A DNA stretch of 27,698 nt, taken from the NCBI GenBank assembly GCA_049289035.1, contig JBAQIV010000060.1, positions 1-27,698 on the forward strand. Reading direction: 5' to 3'. The notes under the pieces are model-generated. The model was not told the origin of the DNA. It saw only the letters and a list, made by a program, of their open reading frames with translations, and did not search any database. How positions within the stretch are numbered: the first letter of the stretch is position 1; each line of letters opens with the position of its first letter. This DNA is from JAPUDQ01 sp049289035. Its GTDB lineage: Bacteria; Patescibacteriota; Saccharimonadia; Saccharimonadales; Saccharimonadaceae. Below, one piece after another: positions 6,630 to 13,403 of the stretch. A program made the translations under genes and the position numbers.

Positions 6630-6658
6630 TTGACATACTATACTGTTTGTGGTAATAT
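6630..6658 (+). promoter_or_regulatory. Leaderless promoter of the LysM-like lipoprotein
   Basis: A perfect TTGACA (6630-6635), a 17-base spacer and TAATAT (6653-6658) place the transcription start at about 6665, which is the A of the ATG. There is no ribosome-binding site, so the mRNA is predicted leaderless. Confidence 0.8.
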
Positions 6659-6664
6659 ACAATT

Positions 6665-7114
6665 ATGAGTACACATCGATCACCAGAAACCCCTATCGGC
6701 AATGGTCAGAACCGCAAACGTATTGTCGCAGCACTCATGGGTGTTGCCACCGGCTTACTCCCGGCTGCGTGTGCCCCAGGTAGTAACGGTGCTCCAAACA
6801 CATCCGACCGGGGAGGATCTCACCTTATATGTAGCGGCTTATTAGCACCTGTTACCGTAGAAGCAGGAGATACTTTTAGCGGAATTGTCGATAAAAACGT
6901 TACGTTCGAAAATGTCCCACCAACTCAGCTACCAAATATTGTTGCCGCAATAGCATTACATCAAAACGATATAAATGCAGGCCGCGCACAACCGGGCCAA
7001 AGTTTTATCATTGAGGGAAATTTTGTAAATAAAACTCCCCCCCAGCCACAGGCCGGTAGTAAAATAAGTGGTCTGCCCGAGAAATGCTCTCGTAAACCAG
7101 GTGGCCTCGGCTAA
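6665..7114 (+). CDS. Lipoprotein with LysM-like domain
   Basis: Basic residues (NRKR) precede a hydrophobic stretch and a lipobox-like LLPAAC at about residues 32-37, so the protein is predicted to be a lipid-anchored envelope protein. The mature part is Ser/Asn/Gly-rich and then has VTVEAGDTFSGIVDK and ALHQNDINAGRAQPGQSFII. These match the start and end of LysM domains (xVxxGDTxxxIA ... N..I.xGQxLxI), with a longer loop between. LysM domains bind peptidoglycan glycan strands. There are no other catalytic domains in the 149 residues, so it may be a wall-binding anchor. It is transcribed without a leader from 6630-6658 and ends at the terminator 7141-7178. Confidence 0.65.
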   Translation: MSTHRSPETPIGNGQNRKRIVAALMGVATGLLPAACAPGSNGAPNTSDRGGSHLICSGLLAPVTVEAGDTFSGIVDKNVTFENVPPTQLPNIVAAIALHQNDINAGRAQPGQSFIIEGNFVNKTPPQPQAGSKISGLPEKCSRKPGGLG

Positions 7115-7121
7115 CATTACG

Positions 7122-10100
7122 TTACACGACTATATTCACCAACCGGCCCGGGACATATATGACCCGGGCTGGTTTTTTGTCACCCAGGAGTTCGACGATA
7201 CGCTCGTGTGATAGTGCGGCTGCTTCTATGTCCGCCTTGGGCGTGTCAGCCGCAATGGTTATCTCGGCGCGCACTTTGCCATTGACCTGCACCGCGAGTT
7301 TGAGCGTATCATCTACTAGGTAGCGGTCATCCCACACTGGCCAACTGTCGCGCTGCACGCTCGTACCATGACCTAGCTGGTGCCATAATTCGTCGGCCGT
7401 ATGCGGCGCAAACGGCGCGACCAATGCCGCCAGGCTCTCGAGCGCACACTGCCAACTCTCGCGATCAGCAAAGCCGTCGCGCGTTTTTGCTTCATACAGT
7501 TCGTTGACGCACTTCATCATGGCAGCGATAGCGGTGTTGTATTTTTGCGACTCGAGGTCTTCGGTGACTTTTTTGATCGTGCGGTGAATGATGCGCAGCA
7601 CGTCTGTGGATTTTGGATTTTGGTCCGCCAGCTGGCGGGTGGATTGTGGGTCACTCGCTAAGAACTCTTGTGCTAGGTTCCAGATACGAGATAGGAATCT
7701 GTGCGTCCCTGGTACACCCTGCGGGTCCCAGCGGCTATCAAGGTCGAGTGGTGCCGCAAACATCAGGTAGGTACGAAGCGCGTCAGCGCCATAACCCTGG
7801 TTGATAATCTCAAGTGGATCGACACCATTGCCTTTGCTTTTGCTAAATGCACTGCCATCACTCGCCTTTACCTTGCCGTTGAATAGGAATTTTTTGAACG
7901 GCTCAGGGTTGTCTAACAGGCCCAGTGTATGGAAAAATCGCGCTACAAACCGTACGTACAGCAAGTGCGCAGTCGCATGGTCGCCGCCATTGTAAAAATC
8001 TATCGGCATCCATTTGTTTGCAGTGGCTGGCTCAAATGGTTTTTTAGTGTTTGCTGGGTCAAAATAGCGAAGTTCATACCAACTGCTGCATATATAGGTA
8101 TCCAGCGTGTCGGTCTCACGCTCAGCTGGACCGCCGCAGGTCGGACAGGTCGTGGTGAGCCACTCGGTCGCCCGCGCCAGAGCGCTACGGCCGTCGCCAC
8201 TTGGCGCAAAGTCGGTCAGCTCAGGCAATACCACTGGCAATTGATCGTCGGGTACTAGCACTGCACCATCCCGCGGGCAATTAATGATCGGGATCGGCGC
8301 ACCCCAGTAGCGCTGCCGGCTCACACTCCAGTCGCGCAATTTGTACGTCGTCTTTGCCCGCCCTTTGCCTTCACGCTCCAGATGCTGCACGATCAAATCC
8401 CGCGCCTCAGCTGACGCCACGCCATCGAATGCGCCAGAATTTATAAGTACGCCATCACCGTGAAATACTTCTAGCTCTTCACCAGCTATAACTTTTCTTG
8501 CTCGCTCCAGCACTTCTAGCCAATGCTCAACACCCCCGCCAGTTTTTTCGATATCTCGATATAGCTCATCGTAAGTAAACCATTCAATATCGAACGTTTC
8601 ATGATCTTCTCGAGCTGCGGTGTTGGGTTCACCGCTAACATAAGCAAGGTAATGAGGCGCGAATGAACGACGGTAACTATTTTTTTTCTCATTGAAATAG
8701 TGAGAGAAAACTGGTTGGCCTAACTGTATTAGCTCCTCTGCATCATATCCAGTTTCTTCGCGCAACTCTCTTTTCGCGCATTCGTCAAATGTCTCACCTT
8801 CATTGATACCACCACCTGCAAGCCAGGCGTGATGATCAGGCATTGTGCTTCTCAGACCAAGAAATTTTTTCGTTGATTTGTCATATCCAAGCACGACAAC
8901 ACCTCGTACGTCAACTTCATCAACATGCGAAGTACCGAAATCTTCGATGACAACATCGATAATCGGTAGCTCAAATTTGACGGCAAATTCATGGTCGCGT
9001 TCGTCGTGCGCGGGCACGGCCATGATCGCGCCGGTACCGTAGCCACCCAGCACGTAGTCGGCGACCCAGATTGGGATTTTCGTCCCATTGATGGGACTCG
9101 TGGCGTAACTACCAGTAAACACCCCTGTTTTTTCTTTACCCTCAGATTGCCGCTCCACCTCGGACTTTTTGAGCGACTGCGCGATGTAGTCTTTCACGGC
9201 CGCTGATTGCTCTGGTGTGGTCAACTGCTCGACCATCTCGTGCTCGGGCGCCAGCACGAGAAACGTCGCGCCAAAGAGAGTGTCGGGACGAGTGGTGAAG
9301 ACGGTGATAGGAGTAGATTTTGGATTTTGGATTTTGGATTTTGGAAGAATACCAAATGAAGATAGTAGCGTGTTGAGGATCTCGGGCTCATCATCAGCGG
9401 TAAAATGACGTCGATGTGCCGTCGAGACGCTAAGATTGGCATCGATTTTTGGCGCCAAGTACTCTAGGTAGGCATGACGCTCAACCTCTTGGGTGTCTGA
9501 CATCACAATACGCGTCTTTGCCTGTTGACGTATTTTATCGTAGTCATACGTCAGATCAAAGGTATTGAGAAATGGCCTCTGGTAGTCTTTGGGTCGAAAT
9601 TGCGGTTCAATTACCGGTGCTACCAACACAAGTCCTCTCAAAGTATGGGGTAGCTTCTGAACTATTTTCATAGCAACTGCACCGCCCAAACTATGGCCGA
9701 CAAGAATGGTATTTTCGTCGAAAGTACAGGTTTCCAATACATAGCCGACTTGTTCGTTTTCGTCTGGGGTGTCAGTGTGTGGCATCTGCGGCGTCTGCAC
9801 ATTGTAGCCTTGGTGCTCAAGCGCGGTCTTCAGGGTTGGAATAAAGTTTTTATCGGCACGACCGGTATAGCCATGCAGTATGACAAAATTCGGCTGTTTT
9901 TCGTCGTCATCGTGCTGCGATTCTCCTTCGCTCTTTCGCTCTTTCGCTCCACGATCTACTAAATTTGACACTTCAAATTCAATCTCTGAGCCCACGGAGC
10001 GCCCTATCCAGTTTTTCTGCGCGGTTTTGACGACGTCGCTCCAATCGAGCGCGTCGGTGGCTTCGAGCAGCTCGTCGGCGTAGTCGGTAATGCGGAAAAA

Positions 10101-10685
10101 CCATTGTTTGACTTCTTTTTTGGTGACTTCCGGGTCATCTGCGCCGTCGTGCCGCCAGCATTTGCCATCGATCACCTGCTCGTTTGCGAGCACCGTCTGA
10201 CACTTCGTGCACCACCACTGCATACGGGCGTCTTGGTAGGCCAGGCCTTGGCGATACATTTCGGCAAATATCCACTGGGTCCAGTGATAATACTCAGGCA
10301 GATGCGTGCTAATTTCTTTGGACCAATCATTGCTCCAGCCCATAGCCTTGTACTGGGTATGATAGCTCGGGATGATGCGCGCCATAGAGTCTTGCGGCGA
10401 CACACCAGCTTTGATGGCATAGTTTTCGGCGGGCAAACCAAAGGCATCCCAACCGACTGGATGATAACTCTCATAGCCCTGCTGGCGTTTGTAGCGCGCC
10501 ATAACATCGCTGATGGTGTAGTTCATGGCGTGGCCTATATGTATGCCTGCGCCACTAGGGTAGTTAAACATGCTCATGGCGATGTATGTGGGTTTGTCAG
10601 ACTGGAGATCGGCCGTATATATGCCAGTTTCGTCCCATATTTTTTGCCATTTGGGTTCAATTACTTTAGGATCGTAGCGTTTCAT
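7122..10685 (-). CDS. leuS: Leucyl-tRNA synthetase with hydrolase and Nudix domains inserted in the editing domain
   Basis: This class Ia synthetase charges tRNA-Leu. Visible parts are the HIGH motif (49-52, after NYPSGAGI), the zinc site WCTKC...C176, editing motifs TTRPDTLFG (464-471) and GYGTGAIMAVPAHDERDHEF (548-567), the class signature FSKSKGN (947-953; the usual KMSKS methionine is Phe), the tryptophan-rich catalytic core, and an anticodon-binding C-terminus. It has 1187 residues where about 810-880 is normal. The excess is two whole domains: residues 242-458 are an RBBP9/YdeN-like alpha/beta hydrolase (GHSLGG nucleophile S332; candidate D397, H427), and residues 580-738 are a Nudix hydrolase with a perfect box (G625 to Y647). 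Removing both leaves about 810 residues. Short tandem repeats mark both ends of the first insert. The gene looks leaderless (TAAAAT nine bases before ATG). Confidence 0.96.
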   Translation of the reverse strand: MKRYDPKVIEPKWQKIWDETGIYTADLQSDKPTYIAMSMFNYPSGAGIHIGHAMNYTISDVMARYKRQQGYESYHPVGWDAFGLPAENYAIKAGVSPQDSMARIIPSYHTQYKAMGWSNDWSKEISTHLPEYYHWTQWIFAEMYRQGLAYQDARMQWWCTKCQTVLANEQVIDGKCWRHDGADDPEVTKKEVKQWFFRITDYADELLEATDALDWSDVVKTAQKNWIGRSVGSEIEFEVSNLVDRGAKERKSEGESQHDDDEKQPNFVILHGYTGRADKNFIPTLKTALEHQGYNVQTPQMPHTDTPDENEQVGYVLETCTFDENTILVGHSLGGAVAMKIVQKLPHTLRGLVLVAPVIEPQFRPKDYQRPFLNTFDLTYDYDKIRQQAKTRIVMSDTQEVERHAYLEYLAPKIDANLSVSTAHRRHFTADDEPEILNTLLSSFGILPKSKIQNPKSTPITVFTTRPDTLFGATFLVLAPEHEMVEQLTTPEQSAAVKDYIAQSLKKSEVERQSEGKEKTGVFTGSYATSPINGTKIPIWVADYVLGGYGTGAIMAVPAHDERDHEFAVKFELPIIDVVIEDFGTSHVDEVDVRGVVVLGYDKSTKKFLGLRSTMPDHHAWLAGGGINEGETFDECAKRELREETGYDAEELIQLGQPVFSHYFNEKKNSYRRSFAPHYLAYVSGEPNTAAREDHETFDIEWFTYDELYRDIEKTGGGVEHWLEVLERARKVIAGEELEVFHGDGVLINSGAFDGVASAEARDLIVQHLEREGKGRAKTTYKLRDWSVSRQRYWGAPIPIINCPRDGAVLVPDDQLPVVLPELTDFAPSGDGRSALARATEWLTTTCPTCGGPAERETDTLDTYICSSWYELRYFDPANTKKPFEPATANKWMPIDFYNGGDHATAHLLYVRFVARFFHTLGLLDNPEPFKKFLFNGKVKASDGSAFSKSKGNGVDPLEIINQGYGADALRTYLMFAAPLDLDSRWDPQGVPGTHRFLSRIWNLAQEFLASDPQSTRQLADQNPKSTDVLRIIHRTIKKVTEDLESQKYNTAIAAMMKCVNELYEAKTRDGFADRESWQCALESLAALVAPFAPHTADELWHQLGHGTSVQRDSWPVWDDRYLVDDTLKLAVQVNGKVRAEITIAADTPKADIEAAALSHERIVELLGDKKPARVIYVPGRLVNIVV
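7141..7178 (+). terminator. Terminator of the LysM lipoprotein, inside the leuS coding region
   Basis: AACCGGCCCGGG (7141-7152) pairs at 11 of 12 positions with CCCGGGCTGGTT (7163-7174) and continues into six T residues. The same bases encode the last residues of LeuRS on the other strand. Confidence 0.75.
7602..7658. repeat. In-frame repeat in leuS: heptamers plus CCGCCAGCTGGCGG palindrome
   Basis: Two GGATTTT heptamers are followed by CCGCCAGCTGGCGG (7625-7638) and a degenerate heptamer. On the minus strand this encodes residues 1010-1028 of LeuRS (ASDPQSTRQLADQNPKSTD), an extra loop in the anticodon-binding region. It joins the two short-repeat families of this genome in one place. Confidence 0.7.
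8472..8948 (-). other. Inserted Nudix domain within leuS
   Basis: These bases encode LeuRS residues 580-738. VRGVVVLGYDKSTKKFLGL, WLAGGGINEGETFDE and KRELREETGY form a complete Nudix fold and box (G625-x5-E631-x7-R639 E640 L641 x E643 E644 x G646 Y647). On either side the LeuRS sequence resumes as expected (FELPIIDVV before, FHGDGVLINSGAFDG after). Confidence 0.9.
9312..9349. repeat. Heptanucleotide repeat at the C-side of the leuS hydrolase insert
   Basis: About four tandem units of ATTTTGG make a 38-base block that is identical to 20894-20931 in ligA. On the minus strand it encodes LPKSKIQNPKST in both proteins. It sits exactly where the alpha/beta-hydrolase insert ends and the LeuRS editing domain resumes. 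Confidence 0.9.
9926..9949. repeat. Octanucleotide repeat at the N-side of the leuS hydrolase insert
   Basis: Three tandem copies of TTTCGCTC (one with C for T) lie at the start of the insert. On the minus strand they encode the charged linker AKERKSEG. With the heptamers at 9312-9349 they bracket the hydrolase domain. Confidence 0.75.
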
Positions 10686-10710
10686 ATATAGTAAATTTTA
10701 GCAGAAAAAC

Positions 10711-10738
10711 AGATACGGCGCGAGTATACGCCGTATCT
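10711..10738 (-). terminator. Terminator between the 372-aa gene and leuS
   Basis: A ten-base perfect stem AGATACGGCG/CGCCGTATCT with an eight-base loop is followed on the minus strand by GTTTTTC. leuS must then start from its own promoter (TAAAAT at 10695-10700). Confidence 0.75.
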
Positions 10739-10758
10739 CTATACATTTCTATGCAAGA

Positions 10759-11877
10759 CTAGATCTGACTAAGATCGAGACTGGTCGAGGCTTCAGCAGG
10801 AGTAAATTGCTGCTGCATCTTTTGTATCTCAGACTGTAGATCTTTGAACTGCGTGTCAGCTTTGGGCATGGTGACTGATTGCGCTGCGTAATCAACCGTG
10901 GCAGTCAGTTTGACATTGGTGCCGTCTTGGTCTTGTGTCATGACAAACTTTGTCAGTTTATGTGACCATTTGTCGACCCAAATTTCAAACTTTGGCGTAG
11001 ACGCAGCGTCATTTGTGACACTTTCCATAGTACTGGTGTCTTTGGTGGTCCATTTTTTTAATTCGGCTCCGAGCTTTGAGGCCTCGAGTGCTTTGTCAAA
11101 CTCTTTCATCTTGGTCTTATCGACGGTGACGATATAGTGATGCGAATCCTTGCCGTTGACACTTTCACTTCCAAGTGTCTCTTTGACGGATAGATAAGCA
11201 TTTTTTTGATAGAGGTCATAGGATTCACTTATGTATGAGCGCCCTGTGGTAACCTTTTGCAGTGTGTTTGTAAGACAGCTTATATCCACACCTGCGCCTT
11301 TGGTCACTTCTTTCATGTCACTCTCGGTGACTTCCACCCATTTATTGTCAATTTTGTTTATGAGATTACCGTACACCTGATCGACAGCGCTGGCATTGGA
11401 GCCAGCAAATGACTCGATCGTCTTGCGGACATCGTTGACTTTAAAAAAGACGCTTTTGGTGTCGCTGGTTGCAACCGCTCCGGTTAGATTGAGGTTGACA
11501 GCGCCAGCGTTGACTTTAAAACCGAGGTCAGTATATGATTTACCGCTGTTAAATTTGCTCGTAAAATCGACGGTCACACTCGGGCCGCTAGCTGGCGTCG
11601 CTACTATAGAGCCCTTAACTGCAGCCGATGTCGGTAGCTCATGGGTCGGCATTGCATCGCTAAAGGCTTTTTGTGGACTGGTCCACCACAGCGCCCCCGC
11701 TACACCCCCGCCAATGAGAACAACGAGTATCGCACCGACGGTAATCAGTAGTTTTTTAGAAAGCCTGTTTGGGCGAGCTGTGGCCATCGGCGGCGACAGC
11801 GGAGCTGGCTCGTTGCCAAGATTGGGCTCGGCATTTGGCGCAGGAGTTTGGTTCGTTGATGGTTGCTCTGGTTGCAT
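10759..11877 (-). CDS. Membrane-anchored extracytoplasmic protein, unknown function
   Basis: The N-terminal 40 residues are Pro/Asn/Ala-rich and cytoplasmic. One hydrophobic helix follows (LLITVGAILVVLIGGGVAGA, about residues 44-63), then about 300 residues predicted outside the cell. The exported part is rich in Thr, Ser, Lys and Asp, with alternating polar/hydrophobic stretches suggesting beta-sheets (for example SHHYIVTVDKTKMKEF and FEIWVDKWSHKLTKFVM). This pattern recalls LolA/LppX-type folds, but no motif fixes the family. A single cysteine is present. AAGGAG precedes the ATG, and a good promoter lies at 11894-11922. Confidence 0.8.
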   Translation of the reverse strand: MQPEQPSTNQTPAPNAEPNLGNEPAPLSPPMATARPNRLSKKLLITVGAILVVLIGGGVAGALWWTSPQKAFSDAMPTHELPTSAAVKGSIVATPASGPSVTVDFTSKFNSGKSYTDLGFKVNAGAVNLNLTGAVATSDTKSVFFKVNDVRKTIESFAGSNASAVDQVYGNLINKIDNKWVEVTESDMKEVTKGAGVDISCLTNTLQKVTTGRSYISESYDLYQKNAYLSVKETLGSESVNGKDSHHYIVTVDKTKMKEFDKALEASKLGAELKKWTTKDTSTMESVTNDAASTPKFEIWVDKWSHKLTKFVMTQDQDGTNVKLTATVDYAAQSVTMPKADTQFKDLQSEIQKMQQQFTPAEASTSLDLSQI

Positions 11878-11893
11878 GGTGTGTATAACTCCT

Positions 11894-11922
11894 TATATAA
11901 CGTTAAAAACTCTTATGTTCAA
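11894..11922 (-). promoter_or_regulatory. Promoter of the 372-aa envelope protein
   Basis: The minus strand reads TTGAAC, a 17-base spacer and TATATA. The predicted start falls very near the AAGGAG sequence before the ATG at 11877. Confidence 0.7.
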
Positions 11923-11971
11923 TCGTATCATACCTTATGGGTGTCGCCCAGAGACTCATAATACTACGAGC

Positions 11972-13267
11972 TTAGACGTCTTCGCGACTGCCATCTGACT
12001 TGTCAAATGCCGCTTCTTTGATTGCCATCCAGGCTGGATCTTGGCGTACCAGCTGCTCTTCGTCAACGTTGTCGTGGAGTAATACTTTTGTGGCTTCTTC
12101 GGCAAATACACCGTTTTGCGAGCCTTTGATCAGCACGAGAGCATTTGGCTTGAGTACGGAGTGAGCGAAACCGCCCGCTGCAAAAGGGTTGCTAAACGCA
12201 CGAACTTGACAGCCCTTTTTCTGCGCCGCTGGGGCAAGATAATTTGCTGCATCAGAACCAATCGTCACCACCCAGTCAAGCTTGGTCGGATCACACAGCG
12301 CTCCAACCGCCTCGTGCGCCCTGGGTGACAACTCACCAAACTCATTCATAGAACCAAGTATGGCAATCCGCTGTGGTGCGTCTATCGAGTACAGCGTCTT
12401 AAGTGCAGCCGCAACCGCCATGGGACTTGAGTTGTAGGTGTCATCGATCAAGATAGAGTCTTGCAAGCCACGCAAACGATTCATACGGCCAGGCACTGGT
12501 CGCACTTTCGCCATACCGGTGGCAATCTGTTCGGCTGTCAGGCCAAGTTTGGCACCCACGACACCTGCCGCTGCGACAGCTTTGACATTGTGTTCACCGA
12601 CCACCTGCAAGTTAACCACAAATGGTTCCCAGTCAGGCGACACAAACGTACCAGTCATGCCATCGACTTGTATACCAAAGTCTATGGTTATGTGGTACTC
12701 TGCTGCGTCGCTGGTACCATAGGTTGTAATGGCGTTGGTTTCGGCAAATTTTGCGTAACGTTGATCGACATCGTCGCGGTTTACGATAGTGAGTTTGGAA
12801 ACTTTTGCGATCGACAGTTCTTCTTTGGCTACCACTTCAAGACGCTTAAAGTACTCCATATGCTCAAGACCCACGGCGGTGATAACTGCAATATCTGGCC
12901 TCAAATACGACGCAAACAGGGGTATTTCACCCGGGTGATCAGTTGCAAGTTCTTGTACAATCACGTCGACATCTTTGGGTTGACGAATGCGTAGCCTCGC
13001 CGCCGCAAATACCGCTAACCACTGGCCAACGGACCGAGGATTGTCGGGAAACTCAACCCCCATGATAGCAAGTGGCGCGCTGAGCGGCGTGTTGTGGTTG
13101 CCTTCATGCGTGCGCACACGATACTTCTCGCTCAAAATCGTAGCAATCGCCATCTTGGTACTTGTCTTGCCGACGCTGCCAACCACGACAACAAGTGTTG
13201 GCTTGTATTTTTTGAGATAGCGTTTCACGTAGTGACGAAGTATGCGTTCAACGATAGACTTAAACAT
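11972..13267 (-). CDS. murF: Mur ligase, MurF type
   Basis: MurF adds D-Ala-D-Ala to UDP-MurNAc-tripeptide in peptidoglycan synthesis. The ATP-binding loop is VVVVGSVGKTSTK (residues 26-38; the usual GTNGKT is GSVGKTS). Further family segments are EGNHNTPLSAPLAIMG, IVQELATDHPGEI, PDIAVITAVGLEHMEYF and the nucleotide-base region ILIDDTYNSSPMAVAAALKTL. The start at 13267 (MFKSIVERIL) is preferred because TATACT lies nine bases upstream, giving a near-leaderless mRNA. A longer frame would read through the tRNA-Ala terminator. At 431 residues the length is normal. A related Mur-ligase paralogue is possible. Confidence 0.85.
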   Translation of the reverse strand: MFKSIVERILRHYVKRYLKKYKPTLVVVVGSVGKTSTKMAIATILSEKYRVRTHEGNHNTPLSAPLAIMGVEFPDNPRSVGQWLAVFAAARLRIRQPKDVDVIVQELATDHPGEIPLFASYLRPDIAVITAVGLEHMEYFKRLEVVAKEELSIAKVSKLTIVNRDDVDQRYAKFAETNAITTYGTSDAAEYHITIDFGIQVDGMTGTFVSPDWEPFVVNLQVVGEHNVKAVAAAGVVGAKLGLTAEQIATGMAKVRPVPGRMNRLRGLQDSILIDDTYNSSPMAVAAALKTLYSIDAPQRIAILGSMNEFGELSPRAHEAVGALCDPTKLDWVVTIGSDAANYLAPAAQKKGCQVRAFSNPFAAGGFAHSVLKPNALVLIKGSQNGVFAEEATKVLLHDNVDEEQLVRQDPAWMAIKEAAFDKSDGSREDV

Positions 13268-13284
13268 ATACTCTATAGTATACG

Positions 13285-13317
13285 AAAAAAGCCAGTCCGC
13301 GTGAACTGGCATTTTTC
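13285..13317. terminator. Terminator between tRNA-Ala and murF
   Basis: GCCAGTCC/GAACTGGC form a stem with A-run and T-run flanks on either side. It ends tRNA-Ala transcription on the minus strand just before the murF -10 box at 13277-13282. Confidence 0.65.
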
Positions 13318-13329
13318 TATAAAGCCTGG

Positions 13330-13403
13330 TGGAGACAGGGGGATTCAAACCCCCGACCTCTACGCTGCCAGCGTAGCGCTCTAATCAACTGAGCTATGTC
13401 CCC
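13330..13403 (-). tRNA. tRNA-Ala (anticodon GGC) with A19-U56 elbow
   Basis: The acceptor GGGGACA/TGTCTCC, discriminator A and encoded CCA (13327-13329) are intact. The anticodon loop CTGGCAG gives GGC, and the anticodon stem CTACG/CGTAG is perfect. The D-loop reads AGTTGATTA instead of AGTTGGTTA, so position 19 is A. The T-loop reads TTTGAAT instead of TTCGAAT, so position 56 is T. The two changes are complementary: the near-universal G19-C56 tertiary pair becomes A19-U56. The 5' end overlaps the last 23 bases of the gene at 13381-14088. Confidence 0.95.

Larger units (their letters stand above)
9312..9962 (-). other. Inserted alpha/beta hydrolase domain within leuS
   Basis: These bases encode LeuRS residues 242-458. 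NFVILHGYTGRADKNFIPTL, ILVGHSLGGAVAMKIVQ, GLVLVAPV, RIVMSDTQEV and HRRHFTAD follow the order of strand, nucleophile elbow, acid and histidine of small RBBP9/YdeN-type serine hydrolases. All three catalytic residues appear present. The charged linker KERKSEGESQ before it is encoded by an octamer repeat. Confidence 0.88.

Noticed and set aside
6544..6702. Longer N-terminus for rpmF
   Set aside because: The upstream 53 codons have no family resemblance, and the AGGAG site fixes the start at 6543.
13268..13348. Longer N-terminus for murF
   Set aside because: It would be translated across the tRNA-Ala terminator; the -10 box at 13277-13282 supports the start at 13267.
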